The notes under the pieces: model-generated
The model's input: only the letters and a program-made list of their open reading frames with translations
The model's database searches: none
Told to the model about the DNA's origin: nothing
In this document: positions 8,601-16,575 of the stretch, in pieces
Layout: each line of letters begins with the position of its first letter
How positions within the stretch are numbered: position 1 is the first letter of the stretch
Made by a program: the position numbers and the translations under genes
Source: a virus
DNA: 31,963 nt
Strand: one strand, 5' to 3'
Virus record (IMG/VR): IMGVR_UViG_3300030331_001523
Coordinates: 1 to 31,963 of that record

Positions 8601-10529
8601 AAACATTTTATTATTAAGAGCATCTTTTTGATACCAAAGTCTCCTCATTAACATTCCTTTAAACTCTGCGAAAAAGTCTAAGTCTATATAGATATTAGCA
8701 CCTTCTTCAAGATCAAATGGTACAAAATTAATTAATACAGATCTTGCATCGTGCATAGGGTAACTAGAAATAAAGTCCCCTCTATTTCTAAATTGATTTA
8801 TTTCTTCATCAGAACCTTCATTAACTGGATTGTTAAATGGATTTCTATGGTCATCCAATCTCTGAGCTGCATTAACAAAGTCATTTTCTATCTCAAGCCT
8901 CATAGGGGCAATAACCCTAGGTCTTTTTGCGCACTCATGTACGCCAAATGTATTAATTAATCCTTCTTTAAAAGTTTCATCCCCATCCTCATCAGTAATA
9001 GTTATACCATTCAAGACTTCTGGAACAAATCCAACAGGATTATCAGACTGAAAAGCATTACCTATATCTATATCTTCACTATCGTATGCAACAGAAATAT
9101 TGTAAGTTTGATTTGATTTTGTGCTAAAGAAGCACATAGCCATTCTAGCATCACCTTGGAATCCAATGCTTGTGCCAGTAAACTCAGTCTTCGTATTTAT
9201 AAAAGTAATGATATTAAAATCAGATGGAGCTTCTATCCCTTTAACATCAGTAAAAACATCTGGAGATGATTTCATCTCTTCAAACTGAAATTCTATACAT
9301 GGATTATCTACTATTCTTTCACGATGGCCATCATCTGCTTCTTCATAATGATTTCTAGGAGACCTAGCTCCTCTTACAGTCTGCAAGTAATCGTTTGAAG
9401 AATTTTCAATATTGCCCCATTTTGCAGATACATTTGTAAATAAATCTGAATCAGAAAAATCGCTAGGATTTATATCATTATCAAAAGTATATCTTCCAAA
9501 ATGATGATGTTCATTAGGCAGGCCAGTATCTGAATCTTGCCCTGCCTGCTCATCGTGAGCATAAAAATTGTAGTAACTATTTACTTTTTCTAGCTTTGAA
9601 AGTTCAGATACAAGTAATGCTCCTTGGTTTAAATATTGAGATGGATTATTGTTAGAGCTGTCAACATCTTCAAAAAACTCTATATAATTATTATAAATAT
9701 CAAATTGTTTGTCAAAAGGCTTTCTTAATATCCTATCGTTCGCCTGCCTTGGCATCAACTTTAATACTCTAGCGCCCCCATCACCAAGTTTTGCAGTTAA
9801 AACATCTTGATCTATCACTTGAGTAGTAATTGCATTGGCCAAGTCATGAGTGTATTGTTGGAAATCCATTCTTTTTATGCCAACTATATCATAATTGCTT
9901 ATGTAAGCATTATCTGGAAATACCCTTGTTGCATTTGTTTCATTGTCTATATATGTAATCGCTGGAGCTTCTTTTAAATGGCCATACAATATAGGTATTC
10001 TTTCCTCGTTATAGACTTCATACGTCTTGCCATTTAATGTTGCCCCTTCATTATCTTCTGAATACAATGTATATTCTTTTTTAGGAAGTTCAGTGTTAAG
10101 TGATTGGGTAAGATATTCCTCACACTTTATTGTAACCTTTTCTTTGTCCTGATCGAATCTTGTGACTTTTAAGGTAGCTAATTTTGCGCAATCTTCTAAA
10201 GACTCACAACTACCTGTCTTTAAGTAAATCTCCACAGTTGCATTTGCTAGGCCATATTTTGCTCTATCTGTAAATCTTTTACCATTTATCTCATAATTAT
10301 TCAAGGTAATGGTTGTTCCAGACATCTTTACTTTCTTAGACTTAAAGTTAATAGATTCTTTTAGCCCACTAACTCTTAAATCTAAGTCTTCGTAGTAGTT
10401 ATCTTCAAAGTATTGTTGTTTTGTTGATATGTAAAATGTGTCATTGGCAGATGATATTACAGCCATAACATCGAAATTATTAATATCAGTAATTAAATCT
10501 TTTTGTATACTCTCAGGTATTGTTATCAT
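5613..10529 (-). CDS. Tail tip / hub protein with acidic linker and dockerin-like repeats
   Basis: The largest gene, 1638 residues, directly downstream of the tape measure gene (ATGA overlap), where siphoviruses encode their tail-tip hub. Residues 1-1130 are beta-rich; the region about 890-1130 (VDVLQQVAQNTNFFYKTG, LRNHLHELHKNQH, LEVGDIINFK, YFMITDINKTMDS) resembles the hub part of J-like tail-tip proteins. A low-complexity linker of DDDTG units (about 1137-1163) follows. Residues about 1205-1305 hold three dockerin-type calcium loops: GDGNIDALDLVAF, GDVTGDGYVTQDDVDAA and RDGMITAEDVAAI. A further ~330 residues of beta-rich C-terminus probably bind host structures. No enzymatic motif was seen. 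Confidence 0.7.
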   Translation of the reverse strand: MITIPESIQKDLITDINNFDVMAVISSANDTFYISTKQQYFEDNYYEDLDLRVSGLKESINFKSKKVKMSGTTITLNNYEINGKRFTDRAKYGLANATVEIYLKTGSCESLEDCAKLATLKVTRFDQDKEKVTIKCEEYLTQSLNTELPKKEYTLYSEDNEGATLNGKTYEVYNEERIPILYGHLKEAPAITYIDNETNATRVFPDNAYISNYDIVGIKRMDFQQYTHDLANAITTQVIDQDVLTAKLGDGGARVLKLMPRQANDRILRKPFDKQFDIYNNYIEFFEDVDSSNNNPSQYLNQGALLVSELSKLEKVNSYYNFYAHDEQAGQDSDTGLPNEHHHFGRYTFDNDINPSDFSDSDLFTNVSAKWGNIENSSNDYLQTVRGARSPRNHYEEADDGHRERIVDNPCIEFQFEEMKSSPDVFTDVKGIEAPSDFNIITFINTKTEFTGTSIGFQGDARMAMCFFSTKSNQTYNISVAYDSEDIDIGNAFQSDNPVGFVPEVLNGITITDEDGDETFKEGLINTFGVHECAKRPRVIAPMRLEIENDFVNAAQRLDDHRNPFNNPVNEGSDEEINQFRNRGDFISSYPMHDARSVLINFVPFDLEEGANIYIDLDFFAEFKGMLMRRLWYQKDALNNKMFLNAKGRHSGVYDDNRVYDINSMKLAYFSPNPRCPNSGTEILPSDDLLFRYLLDYIGNDKLRFIEVDGLKAEIMIKVDFTNISDNTEVVNADMQNEIGYIFDLDINQITTEFTNTAMHAIYINGTYFRKESDFFNENSFFNSNINSLGEDGNVIVPKVELWYCTKEVDANGNILDIKETTIEVEEFNSEINSEPLEEKVTLWFDPYDTDFEGAKKIIKTPKVIVKDLMNREFGQGDFVTKNTADSNYELNFSIDKPQKTVDVLQQVAQNTNFFYKTGLSNSLPTVIGMKNSYAGDDVDKTILVDYIESYNFSKTNIEDLAVKCRVKYGYDYITESFKHVTEEIQVPNTEDYKAYYGLSDNDISGDEFLLEHEAPYIQDEPTAILLRNHLHELHKNQHTIVDFKINLSQGFELEVGDIINFKAIGDGDYKSFFSPYGVDIMQPTGLPFLPNISPGNQQFVLPYFMITDINKTMDSVSIKAIQIHELIGLTQIPEPPIDDDEDDTGDDDTGDDDTGDDDTEEDLIQTPGDLTLNGTGFESADYDLLLFAVNNPVGANLNEQQILNGDINNYPLEGDGNIDALDLVAFMDYYIETMGDSYLPGDVTGDGYVTQDDVDAAQAYVDDPVANPLSLNAIANGDIAEPRDGMITAEDVAAIDAIKKVPPAEVTPIGDLLIDTSVNEFLGVLAMYHSGDNIVVEIAQAHTINEMLDLNDYLEELSANNLTLVGTNITFQPTLTGDLISPQYYPWLNAAGYYTIESIVHISDVAPQLKRFIITLDAPEIDGSNLIGVGAYPDYVGEINDVNVKIYGTPETSDDADDDGYAELLSTRHHYAASGLDADIGGWQYQTGLQLNITTSNPILTGADNTIVPNATLAELRDAFPDVFQFTSGIYCKVNLSYHQEYEDYNGAPTSSNMVKINNWLAFDGFFVRISAGTDTFFRLNYQYMLYPNGEPVVYENGEIDLYQDGNLIEINHTNFNLNPAEDYIILTLSYPVESNE
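7051..7107 (-). repeat. 15-bp in-frame tandem repeat coding for the DDDTG linker
   Basis: Three full copies plus one partial copy of a 15-base unit (read on + as GTATCATCATCTCCA, with GTGTC variants) begin at 7051, 7066, 7081 and 7096. In the tail-tip gene on the - strand each unit encodes a D/T/G pentapeptide, giving a flexible, strongly acidic linker between the hub-like part and the dockerin-like repeats. The unit is a multiple of three, so copy-number slippage would change linker length without breaking the frame. Confidence 0.85.
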
Positions 10530-12505
10530 GACATTCCAAAGTCAGTTCCAGTTCTGACTGCATCCCTTATTTTTTCTGCAAGTTCACCTTCTACAAAGTC
10601 AGATGTCATTACATTTCCAGTTATCGTAATATTAACTGCGCTTCCACCTTGATTCATAGCCTCTAAGTTATCTACTCCAATAGATTGCACAGCATTTCTA
10701 CTCATAACAAACTCGCCACGCTCTGCTTCTATTAAAGTCCCACCTTGGCTATGTCTTCTACCACCAACTAGACCACCAGTTTCAAATTGTTGCGCTCTTA
10801 TTTGTGTTGCAATCGCTACCATAGCTGCTGTTTCTAAAGCCCCAGCTATTTGTGGGATTGGGAAACTAAATCCATCGTCTGCAAGATTTTTTCTAGTAGC
10901 CATTCCAGCTCTTATCGCATCTATGATTGCAAGTCCATATTGTATATTTGCCATTTGCCTTGCAGTTTTTTGACCCATTTTCGCAACAGCGCCTAAACCT
11001 TTAATAATATTATCTGTATTTTTTAATCGTACATCTTGTAGTTTAAGTTCTAATTTTTCATTTTTTATTTTGTCTTCGTCTCTTTTCTTAATATCATCCA
11101 TAAGAGCTTTAACTCTCTCCATTCTTTCGATATCAGAGTTGTCTATAAATGGAATCGGTAATTGAAAATCTCCAAAGTCGCCCAACATACTAAAAGTTTC
11201 TACTATTTTGTTGTTATTATCTACAGTTTCTTTGTCAAGCGCATTTCTTTGAGCCTTTAAATCATTAACTAAACGATGTTTGTCGATTTCAGTATCTAAA
11301 CCTTCTATAATTTCTTCTGATTGCTTTATACTTTCTTCTTCTAAAGCAATTTCATTAGTTAAATTATTTATTTTCTCCATATCTGCATGGGAAACTGTTT
11401 GTTTTAATTTTAATTGACCGAATAAATTTTCTTCAACTAAATGACCAAAGTCTTTCTCTAATTCAAATTGCTTATCTTTTATTTTATTTTGAGATTCTAT
11501 TTGAGCATCTAATTCTTGATTTTTTTTCGACTCAAGGTCACTCAGAGATTCTATGTTGCGAGTCTGAACTTCGGCTCTTAACAATTCTAGGTTTAGTTTT
11601 TTTCTTTCAATTTCTAAAGTTTCCCCACCAAGCTCGTTAATTCTTCTTATTGAAGTCTCTAGACCTGTTTCTCTCATTCTTGCAAAAAATCCTGTAAATG
11701 CTTCTGCTGCTGACTTAATTCTTTTAGCTATATTAATGACTGCTGGAGCCATTAAAGCACCTATAGCCTCTGATGTATCACCTATAGCATTTTTCATTTG
11801 CTCTATAGAACCAGTAAGCGTTTCAGCTTGAGCTTTAGCTTGACCACCAAACGCATCTGCGATACTATTTACAAGGGTATTAAGCCTACCTGTAGATCCA
11901 ACTGCGCCTTCAACTTGAATACCATATCTTGATAATGAATTAGTCGATGAGCCTAATGTTTTGCCTACAAGATCGGCTGCTGAGGCTAAATCCATACCTT
12001 TTGCTGATGCCAAATCAAGGGTTGCTTCTGTTGCTTTCTTTAATTGCTCTTCGTCTTTAACAAAAGCAGCAAGTAGTGCTTGAGCTGATATAATTGTTTC
12101 ATCTCCAAAGGCTGTTACTTTTTGCAATGCAGAGGCTTGTCCAAGTAATCCTTTATTGACTTTACCTAGGGCTTGCTCTAATTTTTTCTCTGCAAGCTCT
12201 TGTTCTCCTTGCGCTCTTACAAACGAACCTATAGTTTTATTTAAAGTCGCAAATCCAAAAGCAGCAATAAGTAATTTAGAACGAAGTACAGATAGTGAAA
12301 ATGATAAATTTCTAGTATTTCTTACCCCAAATATTCCAAGTTGGTTATACTCATCGATTTGCCTGTTGAGCTTTTTTTGCATCCTTTCAGCAGCAGCATT
12401 ACCTTTTTCTAGTCTTTTTTGTGCAACTGATAATTCTACTATAGCTTTTTTTAGAGCAGCTGCCCCATCAGCTCTAAACTTTATCGTTATTCTAGGATCT
12501 GACAT
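10526..12505 (-). CDS. Tail tape measure protein
   Basis: A 659-residue tape measure protein. Helical N-terminal segments (ALKKAIVELSVAQKRLEKG at about 16-34) are followed by the typical Ala/Gly/Ser-rich body (LASAADLVGKTLGSS, LTGSIEQMKNAIGDT, SEAIGALMAPAV), a long coiled coil (about 290-440) and the usual Gly-rich ending (FETGGLVGGRRHSQGG, GEFVMSRNAVQSI). Its length fixes tail length; at about 0.15 nm per residue it suggests a tail near 100 nm. It follows the tail chaperone pair with a 14-base overlap, as in lambda-type gene order, and overlaps the tail-tip gene by ATGA. Hydrophobic stretches near 75-95 and 520-560 may help membrane passage. Confidence 0.93.
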   Translation of the reverse strand: MSDPRITIKFRADGAAALKKAIVELSVAQKRLEKGNAAAERMQKKLNRQIDEYNQLGIFGVRNTRNLSFSLSVLRSKLLIAAFGFATLNKTIGSFVRAQGEQELAEKKLEQALGKVNKGLLGQASALQKVTAFGDETIISAQALLAAFVKDEEQLKKATEATLDLASAKGMDLASAADLVGKTLGSSTNSLSRYGIQVEGAVGSTGRLNTLVNSIADAFGGQAKAQAETLTGSIEQMKNAIGDTSEAIGALMAPAVINIAKRIKSAAEAFTGFFARMRETGLETSIRRINELGGETLEIERKKLNLELLRAEVQTRNIESLSDLESKKNQELDAQIESQNKIKDKQFELEKDFGHLVEENLFGQLKLKQTVSHADMEKINNLTNEIALEEESIKQSEEIIEGLDTEIDKHRLVNDLKAQRNALDKETVDNNNKIVETFSMLGDFGDFQLPIPFIDNSDIERMERVKALMDDIKKRDEDKIKNEKLELKLQDVRLKNTDNIIKGLGAVAKMGQKTARQMANIQYGLAIIDAIRAGMATRKNLADDGFSFPIPQIAGALETAAMVAIATQIRAQQFETGGLVGGRRHSQGGTLIEAERGEFVMSRNAVQSIGVDNLEAMNQGGSAVNITITGNVMTSDFVEGELAEKIRDAVRTGTDFGMS

Positions 12506-12905
12506 TTTCTGTAGCCTTTTCTTTAATCTTATTAATTATTCTTTTGATGATAAAGGATTTTTGCACCCATCTGCCTGGTTGGTCTCCATAAGAGCCAGGA
12601 TAGGGTTGTATGCCGAAGTTTTCGCAGTATATGTATCGTTGGATATCTTTTTGACAATCTTTGTCGTATATGACGTTATTGCAAGCGAAAAAAGGAAGCT
12701 GAGATTGGACTGATTTTGCTACACTAAAGTTTTTGTTATCTCTCAAGTTTACTTCCTTAGTTTCTTCTATAATTAAACGTATTACATCCCAAACATCTTC
12801 TTCGCAATTAAATGTGCGAGTTTCATACTTTCCATCTATCATGACAGGCAATCTTGCCTCATAAGGAAAATTATGGAATTTACAGCCCCCACATGGCTCA
12901 ATCAT
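12492..12905 (-). CDS. Tail assembly chaperone second part (gpT-like), Cys-rich
   Basis: A 137-residue ORF in the slot of lambda gene T, between the first chaperone ORF and the tape measure gene, which it overlaps by 14 bases. The ATG at 12905 has no ribosome binding site. The frame is -1 relative to the upstream ORF and stays open back to a stop at 12983-12981, so it is probably made as a fusion by frameshifting at GTGGGGGAA (12943-12935), giving about 236 residues. Unusually for a chaperone it is Cys-rich: CGGC (5-8), then single Cys residues near 34, 75, 84 and 94, which might bind a metal. Gene order and the slip site carry the assignment, not sequence similarity. Confidence 0.55.
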   Translation of the reverse strand: MIEPCGGCKFHNFPYEARLPVMIDGKYETRTFNCEEDVWDVIRLIIEETKEVNLRDNKNFSVAKSVQSQLPFFACNNVIYDKDCQKDIQRYIYCENFGIQPYPGSYGDQPGRWVQKSFIIKRIINKIKEKATENVRS

Positions 12906-12916
12906 GACATTGAGTT

Positions 12917-13201
12917 CTATTTGGAGGCTTTCTCTTCCCCCACTAGAATGTATTCTTGTAAAGCTAAAAAGATATCTGTTCTATCTCCCATAGAAAGAGT
13001 TTTTAAAAATTCATCAGAAGTATCACCATCTAATCCAGTTCTGATCCATTTCGTAATAGTAGAATTTGCCATAACAAGTGAATCAATCGTTTTACCATCC
13101 TCTTTATAAGTATACTCAGTAGAATCAAGGAGCATATCCTTTTCATCTATTGAAACATCTTTAAAAACAACTTTCTTTCCAGATTTAGTTTTAAATTCCA
13201 T
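12917..13201 (-). CDS. Tail assembly chaperone first part (gpG-like)
   Basis: A 94-residue protein between the major tail protein and tape measure genes, the standard position of the lambda G-type tail assembly chaperone. It starts MEFKTKSGKKVVFKD, with a short beta-like N-terminus, and continues with helical, acidic segments (SIDEKDMLLDSTEY, DEFLKTLSMGDRTDIFLALQ), as is usual for this class. The start ATG follows an A-rich stretch with AGAGGGAATATT just upstream, a good ribosome binding site. A G-run 18 bases before the stop could send a fraction of ribosomes into the -1 frame. Confidence 0.65.
   Translation of the reverse strand: MEFKTKSGKKVVFKDVSIDEKDMLLDSTEYTYKEDGKTIDSLVMANSTITKWIRTGLDGDTSDEFLKTLSMGDRTDIFLALQEYILVGEEKASK
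12935..12943 (-). other. Candidate -1 ribosomal frameshift site
   Basis: On the - strand the first chaperone ORF reads GTG GGG GAA here, 18 bases before its stop at 12919-12917. Five G residues (12941-12937) let a P-site tRNA on GGG move back one base and pair again with GGG. The -1 frame entered runs without a stop into the downstream ORF starting at 12905. The placement near the end of the upstream ORF, in front of the tape measure gene, matches the G/GT frameshift of siphoviruses. The heptamer is not the textbook X-XXY-YYZ, which lowers confidence. Confidence 0.45.
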
Positions 13202-13227
13202 AATATTCCCTCTTTTTTATTTATTTA

Positions 13228-14247
13228 TTAGCAAGCGACTTCAACTAAAGGATTAGAACCATCACCTACTGCCTTAACAGATATATCAAGCATCATAACA
13301 TCGCCTTCATTAAAACCAACATTAGTTAAAAATGTTTTTGGCATGCTAATTCCAAAAGCCCCATCATTTAAGCTAGAATCATTATTTAATATCGTTTCCT
13401 GTGCTGCTGTGCTTCCATCCTGTGTTTGATTATTAAAGCTTGCAATTAGTGGTTCAGTATTAGCGTCATATTTAGCTGTTACGTCTAAAGTAGCTGAAAA
13501 TTCACCAGCCCTTGATACAACCTCATACCCATTTGTCGCTATTCCAGAGAACGTAGCAGGATTTTCTAGAGTCAATGAGAATGAACTCATAATTAAATCA
13601 TCTACTCCATATATTTTCCTATAAGCAACGTCAGCCCAACTGCTCATGAAATAATTTTCACTTGCAGCAAAAGACGTATCAACAGTAGTTGTCTCATCTG
13701 ACAAGTCTTCTACTATAGAACCTGTTTGTAGCGTAGCTGAGAATTTAACTCTGCCTCCCTCTGTACCTGTATCTCCATTTAAAGTCAATGAAGTTACTAC
13801 GCAATCCTTAAATGATAAATCTGAATTGCTTAAAGGCGATAAAATTACCACTGAAAGTAGAGTTCCTGCTTGGCTTGAATCGTTAACTCCAACAGATTGA
13901 ACTCCTGCATTTGAGGCAAAACTATATACTCCACTCGCAGAGCCTTCTGCTTCCCCTGTTATATTTTCTAACAACATATCAAGAGCTGCTGTTGTCGCAG
14001 TTCCTGATACAGAAATTTCCTTTACAGATGCTTTCACATCTTGAAAGAAATCTTCTTTTTGTAAAACCCTACTACCAGATCTAACATCCAGAACTTGTGT
14101 TGGGTTTAATGATGGTGTTCCTATTGAATCAACATCTAAGGCGTGATAAGGATTCCCACCTCCAGCTTCTATAGTACCAAAAGCATCTTGCTCTGCTATT
14201 AACACTTGAAATTGTTTAGGTGAGAACGCTGCTGTATTAATAGCCAT
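13228..14247 (-). CDS. Major tail (tube) protein
   Basis: A 339-residue beta-rich protein located upstream of the tail chaperone pair and tape measure gene and downstream of the tail terminator-like gene, the conserved position of the siphovirus tube protein. The N-terminus (MAINTAAFSPKQFQVLIAEQ) and the repeated strand pattern with many Ser, Thr, Gly and Asp (VKEISVSGTATTAALDMLL, VTSLTLNGDTGTEGG, AGEFSATLDVTAKYD) fit tube proteins of this type. It should polymerise around the tape measure. One Cys is near the middle and one is the last residue. GAGAATAA precedes the ATG. The one-base contact with the upstream 66-residue ORF indicates coupling. Confidence 0.8.
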   Translation of the reverse strand: MAINTAAFSPKQFQVLIAEQDAFGTIEAGGGNPYHALDVDSIGTPSLNPTQVLDVRSGSRVLQKEDFFQDVKASVKEISVSGTATTAALDMLLENITGEAEGSASGVYSFASNAGVQSVGVNDSSQAGTLLSVVILSPLSNSDLSFKDCVVTSLTLNGDTGTEGGRVKFSATLQTGSIVEDLSDETTTVDTSFAASENYFMSSWADVAYRKIYGVDDLIMSSFSLTLENPATFSGIATNGYEVVSRAGEFSATLDVTAKYDANTEPLIASFNNQTQDGSTAAQETILNNDSSLNDGAFGISMPKTFLTNVGFNEGDVMMLDISVKAVGDGSNPLVEVAC

Positions 14248-14447
14248 TATTTATTCTCCTTCGTGTTTTTGTTTTTATTATTAGTCTTTACAGTTTCGAC
14301 AAAATCCCAAGCAGGTTTTGGCACTTTATCTACCACTACTTGTTTGCCTGAATTAATTTCTTTTATTAAAGATGAGTCATAACCTGTAAACTTAAAGCAC
14401 CATAAGCTAGTTATTGGCTTGTCTTTATTTATAATTTTTATTTTCAT
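14247..14447 (-). CDS. 66-aa hypothetical protein before the major tail gene
   Basis: A 66-residue basic protein (N-terminal MKIKIINKDKPITSLWCFKF, C-terminal run KTNNKNKNTKENK). The middle has a Trp/Phe-rich strand and PKPAWDF. No family is recognised. It is tucked between the tail terminator-like gene (8-base gap, with AGGAGTTTAT before its ATG) and the major tail gene (TAATG-type one-base contact), so it is probably a small assembly or connector factor. It might instead act only to couple translation into the tube gene. Confidence 0.5.
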   Translation of the reverse strand: MKIKIINKDKPITSLWCFKFTGYDSSLIKEINSGKQVVVDKVPKPAWDFVETVKTNNKNKNTKENK

Positions 14448-14455
14448 ATAAACTC

Positions 14456-14893
14456 CTAAGCTGTATTGCTATGATGTTGTCCTCTCCATACTAATTCGAC
14501 AACATATTCATTTTCATCTTCTAAACTATTTAGAGTGCTTGACTCAATTCTACAATTAAATACATTAGTAGAGTCTGTTAGTGTCATTGCAATATTATCA
14601 TGCACCAAAGCTTCTATCCTTGAAGTGTATCTAAGTACATGGTCGAGAGATGATTTCTTTATATTTTTGTCAAGAAAGTAATAATACATATTAACTGTAA
14701 ACTCTCTTATCTCGCCATTAACATTATACTCAGTTAGCTCAGACCCTACTGGATCTAATCTTAAAAACTGCGCACCTGCTTGATTGGTCTCATGGCCTAT
14801 ATATACAGGCAATGCACCCTTAAATTCTGTCCTTATCGTATTGCGTAATTTATCAAGAATATTCTTAAAGTTGTTAGTAAAATTTACATCCAT
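14456..14893 (-). CDS. Putative tail terminator / head-tail joining protein
   Basis: A 145-residue protein whose size and pattern match tail terminator proteins: an N-terminal helix (NNFKNILDKLRNTIRTEF), a beta core with PVYIGHE, REFTVNMYYYFLD and YVVELVWRGQ at the end, and the helix SSLDHVLRYTSRIEALVHD. Such proteins cap the tube and join it to the neck. Gene order (connector, this gene, then major tail protein) supports that role. It begins in a TAATG overlap with the connector-like gene. Assignment by position and shape only. Confidence 0.6.
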   Translation of the reverse strand: MDVNFTNNFKNILDKLRNTIRTEFKGALPVYIGHETNQAGAQFLRLDPVGSELTEYNVNGEIREFTVNMYYYFLDKNIKKSSLDHVLRYTSRIEALVHDNIAMTLTDSTNVFNCRIESSTLNSLEDENEYVVELVWRGQHHSNTA

Positions 14894-15861
14894 TATAAAT
14901 AATGCCTTCTTCTAGTCATTTTTATTCCTTTTAAGTCTCCAGTATCAACTTCTTCGTTGTATCCTCTGACTTCAACTTCCCATTCGTTGTTAGCAATAGC
15001 AGAATTAAGATTGCTATGACCAAACCTGATTTGTAATCCATAAGCTAAAGGCTGATAGTCTCCAGTAATAACCTCTTCTGTGACTACTTGATTTGTTTTT
15101 AGTCCTGTACTATCTTTTACAAATACATTATATGTAGCTGTTCCTAATGCGCCCCCTGTTCCTATAATTACTTTAATCAAATCATAGTCAACACCACCTG
15201 CTCTACCTCTCAAGTCTACTGGTCTCATCTGATCGTCATTATAAGCTATATCCCTTATTACTCCCCTAGAGGCATCTCCAGTATTCTGCCAAGAAAGTGC
15301 AGCTCTACCTTCATTTAGAAGTTGCACGTTATTATCAGCTTCTGTCATAAGCGCAGTTGCTAATTCTGATGTTGGGTCTTTAGTCTTTACCATAAACGCA
15401 GCAGCATATAAAGCAGTTGTTCTGACAATCATGTAATCAAATTCACCATCTCCATTTTTCCACATATTTTTAGGTAGCTTAGGGTCAAGTCTTGAATCTA
15501 AATATCTACTTGCATCGGTTCTAAATTGGGTTACCATCGCAGAAAAGTCTTCACCTGCCTCCACAAGTATATCGTTGGGGTCAAGAGTAGCGCCAGCATT
15601 TGTTGTAAGGAATACTTGTACAGAATCTGTAGTCGGTGAATAATTAAATTCATAGATAGCATTAGGAGAATCAGTTACAGAAGTACCCTCTATGCCATCA
15701 AAATATAATTGTGTAATTAAGCCTGTATCATTTGCTTGATATTGATGAGTTGTATCTGTTGTTGTCCAACCATATATAGGAGTCTTTTGATCATACTCAT
15801 CAAGCTGTGGAAATACTCTTTTTAATTCTGCGTGCGTACAATATATTGGTGCTGATGCCAT
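14893..15861 (-). CDS. Head-tail connector / neck protein
   Basis: A 322-residue protein placed between the basic-protein cluster and the tail terminator-like gene. The N-terminal part (CTHAELKRVFPQLDEYD) and the later helices (ASRYLDSRLDPKLPK, RTTALYAAAFMVKTKDPTSE) resemble adaptor proteins of the SPP1 gp15/HK97 gp6 kind, which bind beneath the portal. These helices are separated by a long beta insertion (about 30-110) and followed by a beta-rich C-terminus (SRGVIRDIAY, VDYDLIKVIIG) that such small adaptors normally lack, so it may combine adaptor and extra neck functions. Both ends are TAATG junctions. Confidence 0.55.
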   Translation of the reverse strand: MASAPIYCTHAELKRVFPQLDEYDQKTPIYGWTTTDTTHQYQANDTGLITQLYFDGIEGTSVTDSPNAIYEFNYSPTTDSVQVFLTTNAGATLDPNDILVEAGEDFSAMVTQFRTDASRYLDSRLDPKLPKNMWKNGDGEFDYMIVRTTALYAAAFMVKTKDPTSELATALMTEADNNVQLLNEGRAALSWQNTGDASRGVIRDIAYNDDQMRPVDLRGRAGGVDYDLIKVIIGTGGALGTATYNVFVKDSTGLKTNQVVTEEVITGDYQPLAYGLQIRFGHSNLNSAIANNEWEVEVRGYNEEVDTGDLKGIKMTRRRHYL

Positions 15862-16106
15862 TATTTACCTCTCATCTTTCTTCTGACTGACTTAGAGTAT
15901 TTCGCTCTTTGCTTGCCAGCCTTAGTTGCTTTTCTTTTCTTCCTATTTTCGTATGCCTTCTGGCCAGGAGTAAGACTATCTCTAACAGACTTAGGTAAGT
16001 ATCTACCACGTTTACTCTTAGGTTTCTTTTTATCTTTAGAGCTAACATAATCCCACTTTTGTTTAGTCCATTTCTTTAATGACTTTTGTGACTTTTTAAG
16101 TGCCAT
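15861..16106 (-). CDS. Highly basic small protein, DUF5872-like
   Basis: An 81-residue protein with about 41% Lys+Arg (24 K and 9 R). The motif KKWTKQKWDYVSSKD (11-25), then RGRYLPKSVRDSLTPGQKA (33-51), then RKKRKATKAGKQRAKYSKSV matches the small viral DUF5872-type family known from some phages and large algal viruses, of unknown function. It is the third of four basic genes in a row within the head/neck part of the late operon, each joined by one- to a few-base junctions. I infer nucleic-acid binding, perhaps an internal virion protein that neutralises DNA; this is not established for the family. Confidence 0.65.
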   Translation of the reverse strand: MALKKSQKSLKKWTKQKWDYVSSKDKKKPKSKRGRYLPKSVRDSLTPGQKAYENRKKRKATKAGKQRAKYSKSVRRKMRGK

Positions 16107-16312
16107 TATCTATAGCCTCCACCTTTTGCTTTATACTGCCTAGCGAGCATTTGAGCTTTCCTTGCTGACCATTGACCTGCCCTTCCACCTTTAGATCCTG
16201 CCTTTATCTTTTGGAATAAACGCTTGCGCATAGTTGGTTTGGTATAGTTACCTGCCTCATTAACTCTACTTTTAGTTCTACGTTTTCTAGTTTTTCTTTT
16301 CTTTCTCGCCAT
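16106..16312 (-). CDS. Highly basic small protein, GGRAGQWSARKAQ family
   Basis: A 68-residue protein from the ATG at 16312, one base after the upstream gene's stop; an alternative in-frame start at 16369 would add 19 residues and a 56-base overlap. It starts with a dense basic run (MARKKRKTRKRRTKSR) followed by the conserved-looking block NEAGNYTKPTMRKRLFQKIK, SKGGRAGQWSARKAQMLA and a YKAKGGGYR end. I recall this block from small basic proteins of marine phages and algal viruses, function unknown. DNA or RNA binding is the obvious inference. The stop overlaps the next ATG (TAATG). Confidence 0.65.
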   Translation of the reverse strand: MARKKRKTRKRRTKSRVNEAGNYTKPTMRKRLFQKIKAGSKGGRAGQWSARKAQMLARQYKAKGGGYR

Positions 16313-16313
16313 C

Positions 16314-16574
16314 TTACCACGCCTTGCAAGACCAATATCTTGCTTTAGTTTTTGGGCCAGGATTTGCACAATTATGCCTAGCTCTAAATGATTTTCTTCT
16401 AGCTGGGCTTGACTTTTTAATTCTCATTTTAGGGTCACCAAAGGTTACTCTTTTTACTTTTCCAGCTCTAGTTTTAACATAAACTTGAGATTTCTTTTTC
16501 CCAAAACCTGGCTGACCTCTTCTTATGCGACTTGGCTTATTGAGTCTAACTGACTTTCCTCTATACTTAGCCAA
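16314..16574 (-). CDS. Highly basic small protein, FRARHNCANPGPKTKARYW family
   Basis: An 86-residue protein starting at TTG (16574), two bases after the upstream stop; no ATG is available in this frame before the stop at 16604-16602, and GGAAAAAGTGAG lies just before. The sequence holds YRGKSVRLNKPSRIRRGQ (4-21), VTFGDPKMRIKKSSPARRKS and then FRARHNCANPGPKTKARYW with CKAW at the end, a signature I know from small conserved proteins of many marine phages. The two Cys residues (near 69 and 83) could bind a metal with the neighbouring His. Function unknown; basic charge and context suggest a packaged or capsid-associated DNA-binding protein. Confidence 0.65.
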   Translation of the reverse strand: MAKYRGKSVRLNKPSRIRRGQPGFGKKKSQVYVKTRAGKVKRVTFGDPKMRIKKSSPARRKSFRARHNCANPGPKTKARYWSCKAW

Positions 16575-16575
16575 C

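Noticed and set aside
12156-12713. A 185-codon open frame on the + strand opposite the tape measure and chaperone genes
   Set aside because: It is antisense to a clear tape measure gene, has Ser/Cys/Phe-heavy composition typical of reverse reading of a helical gene, and belongs to no visible + operon.
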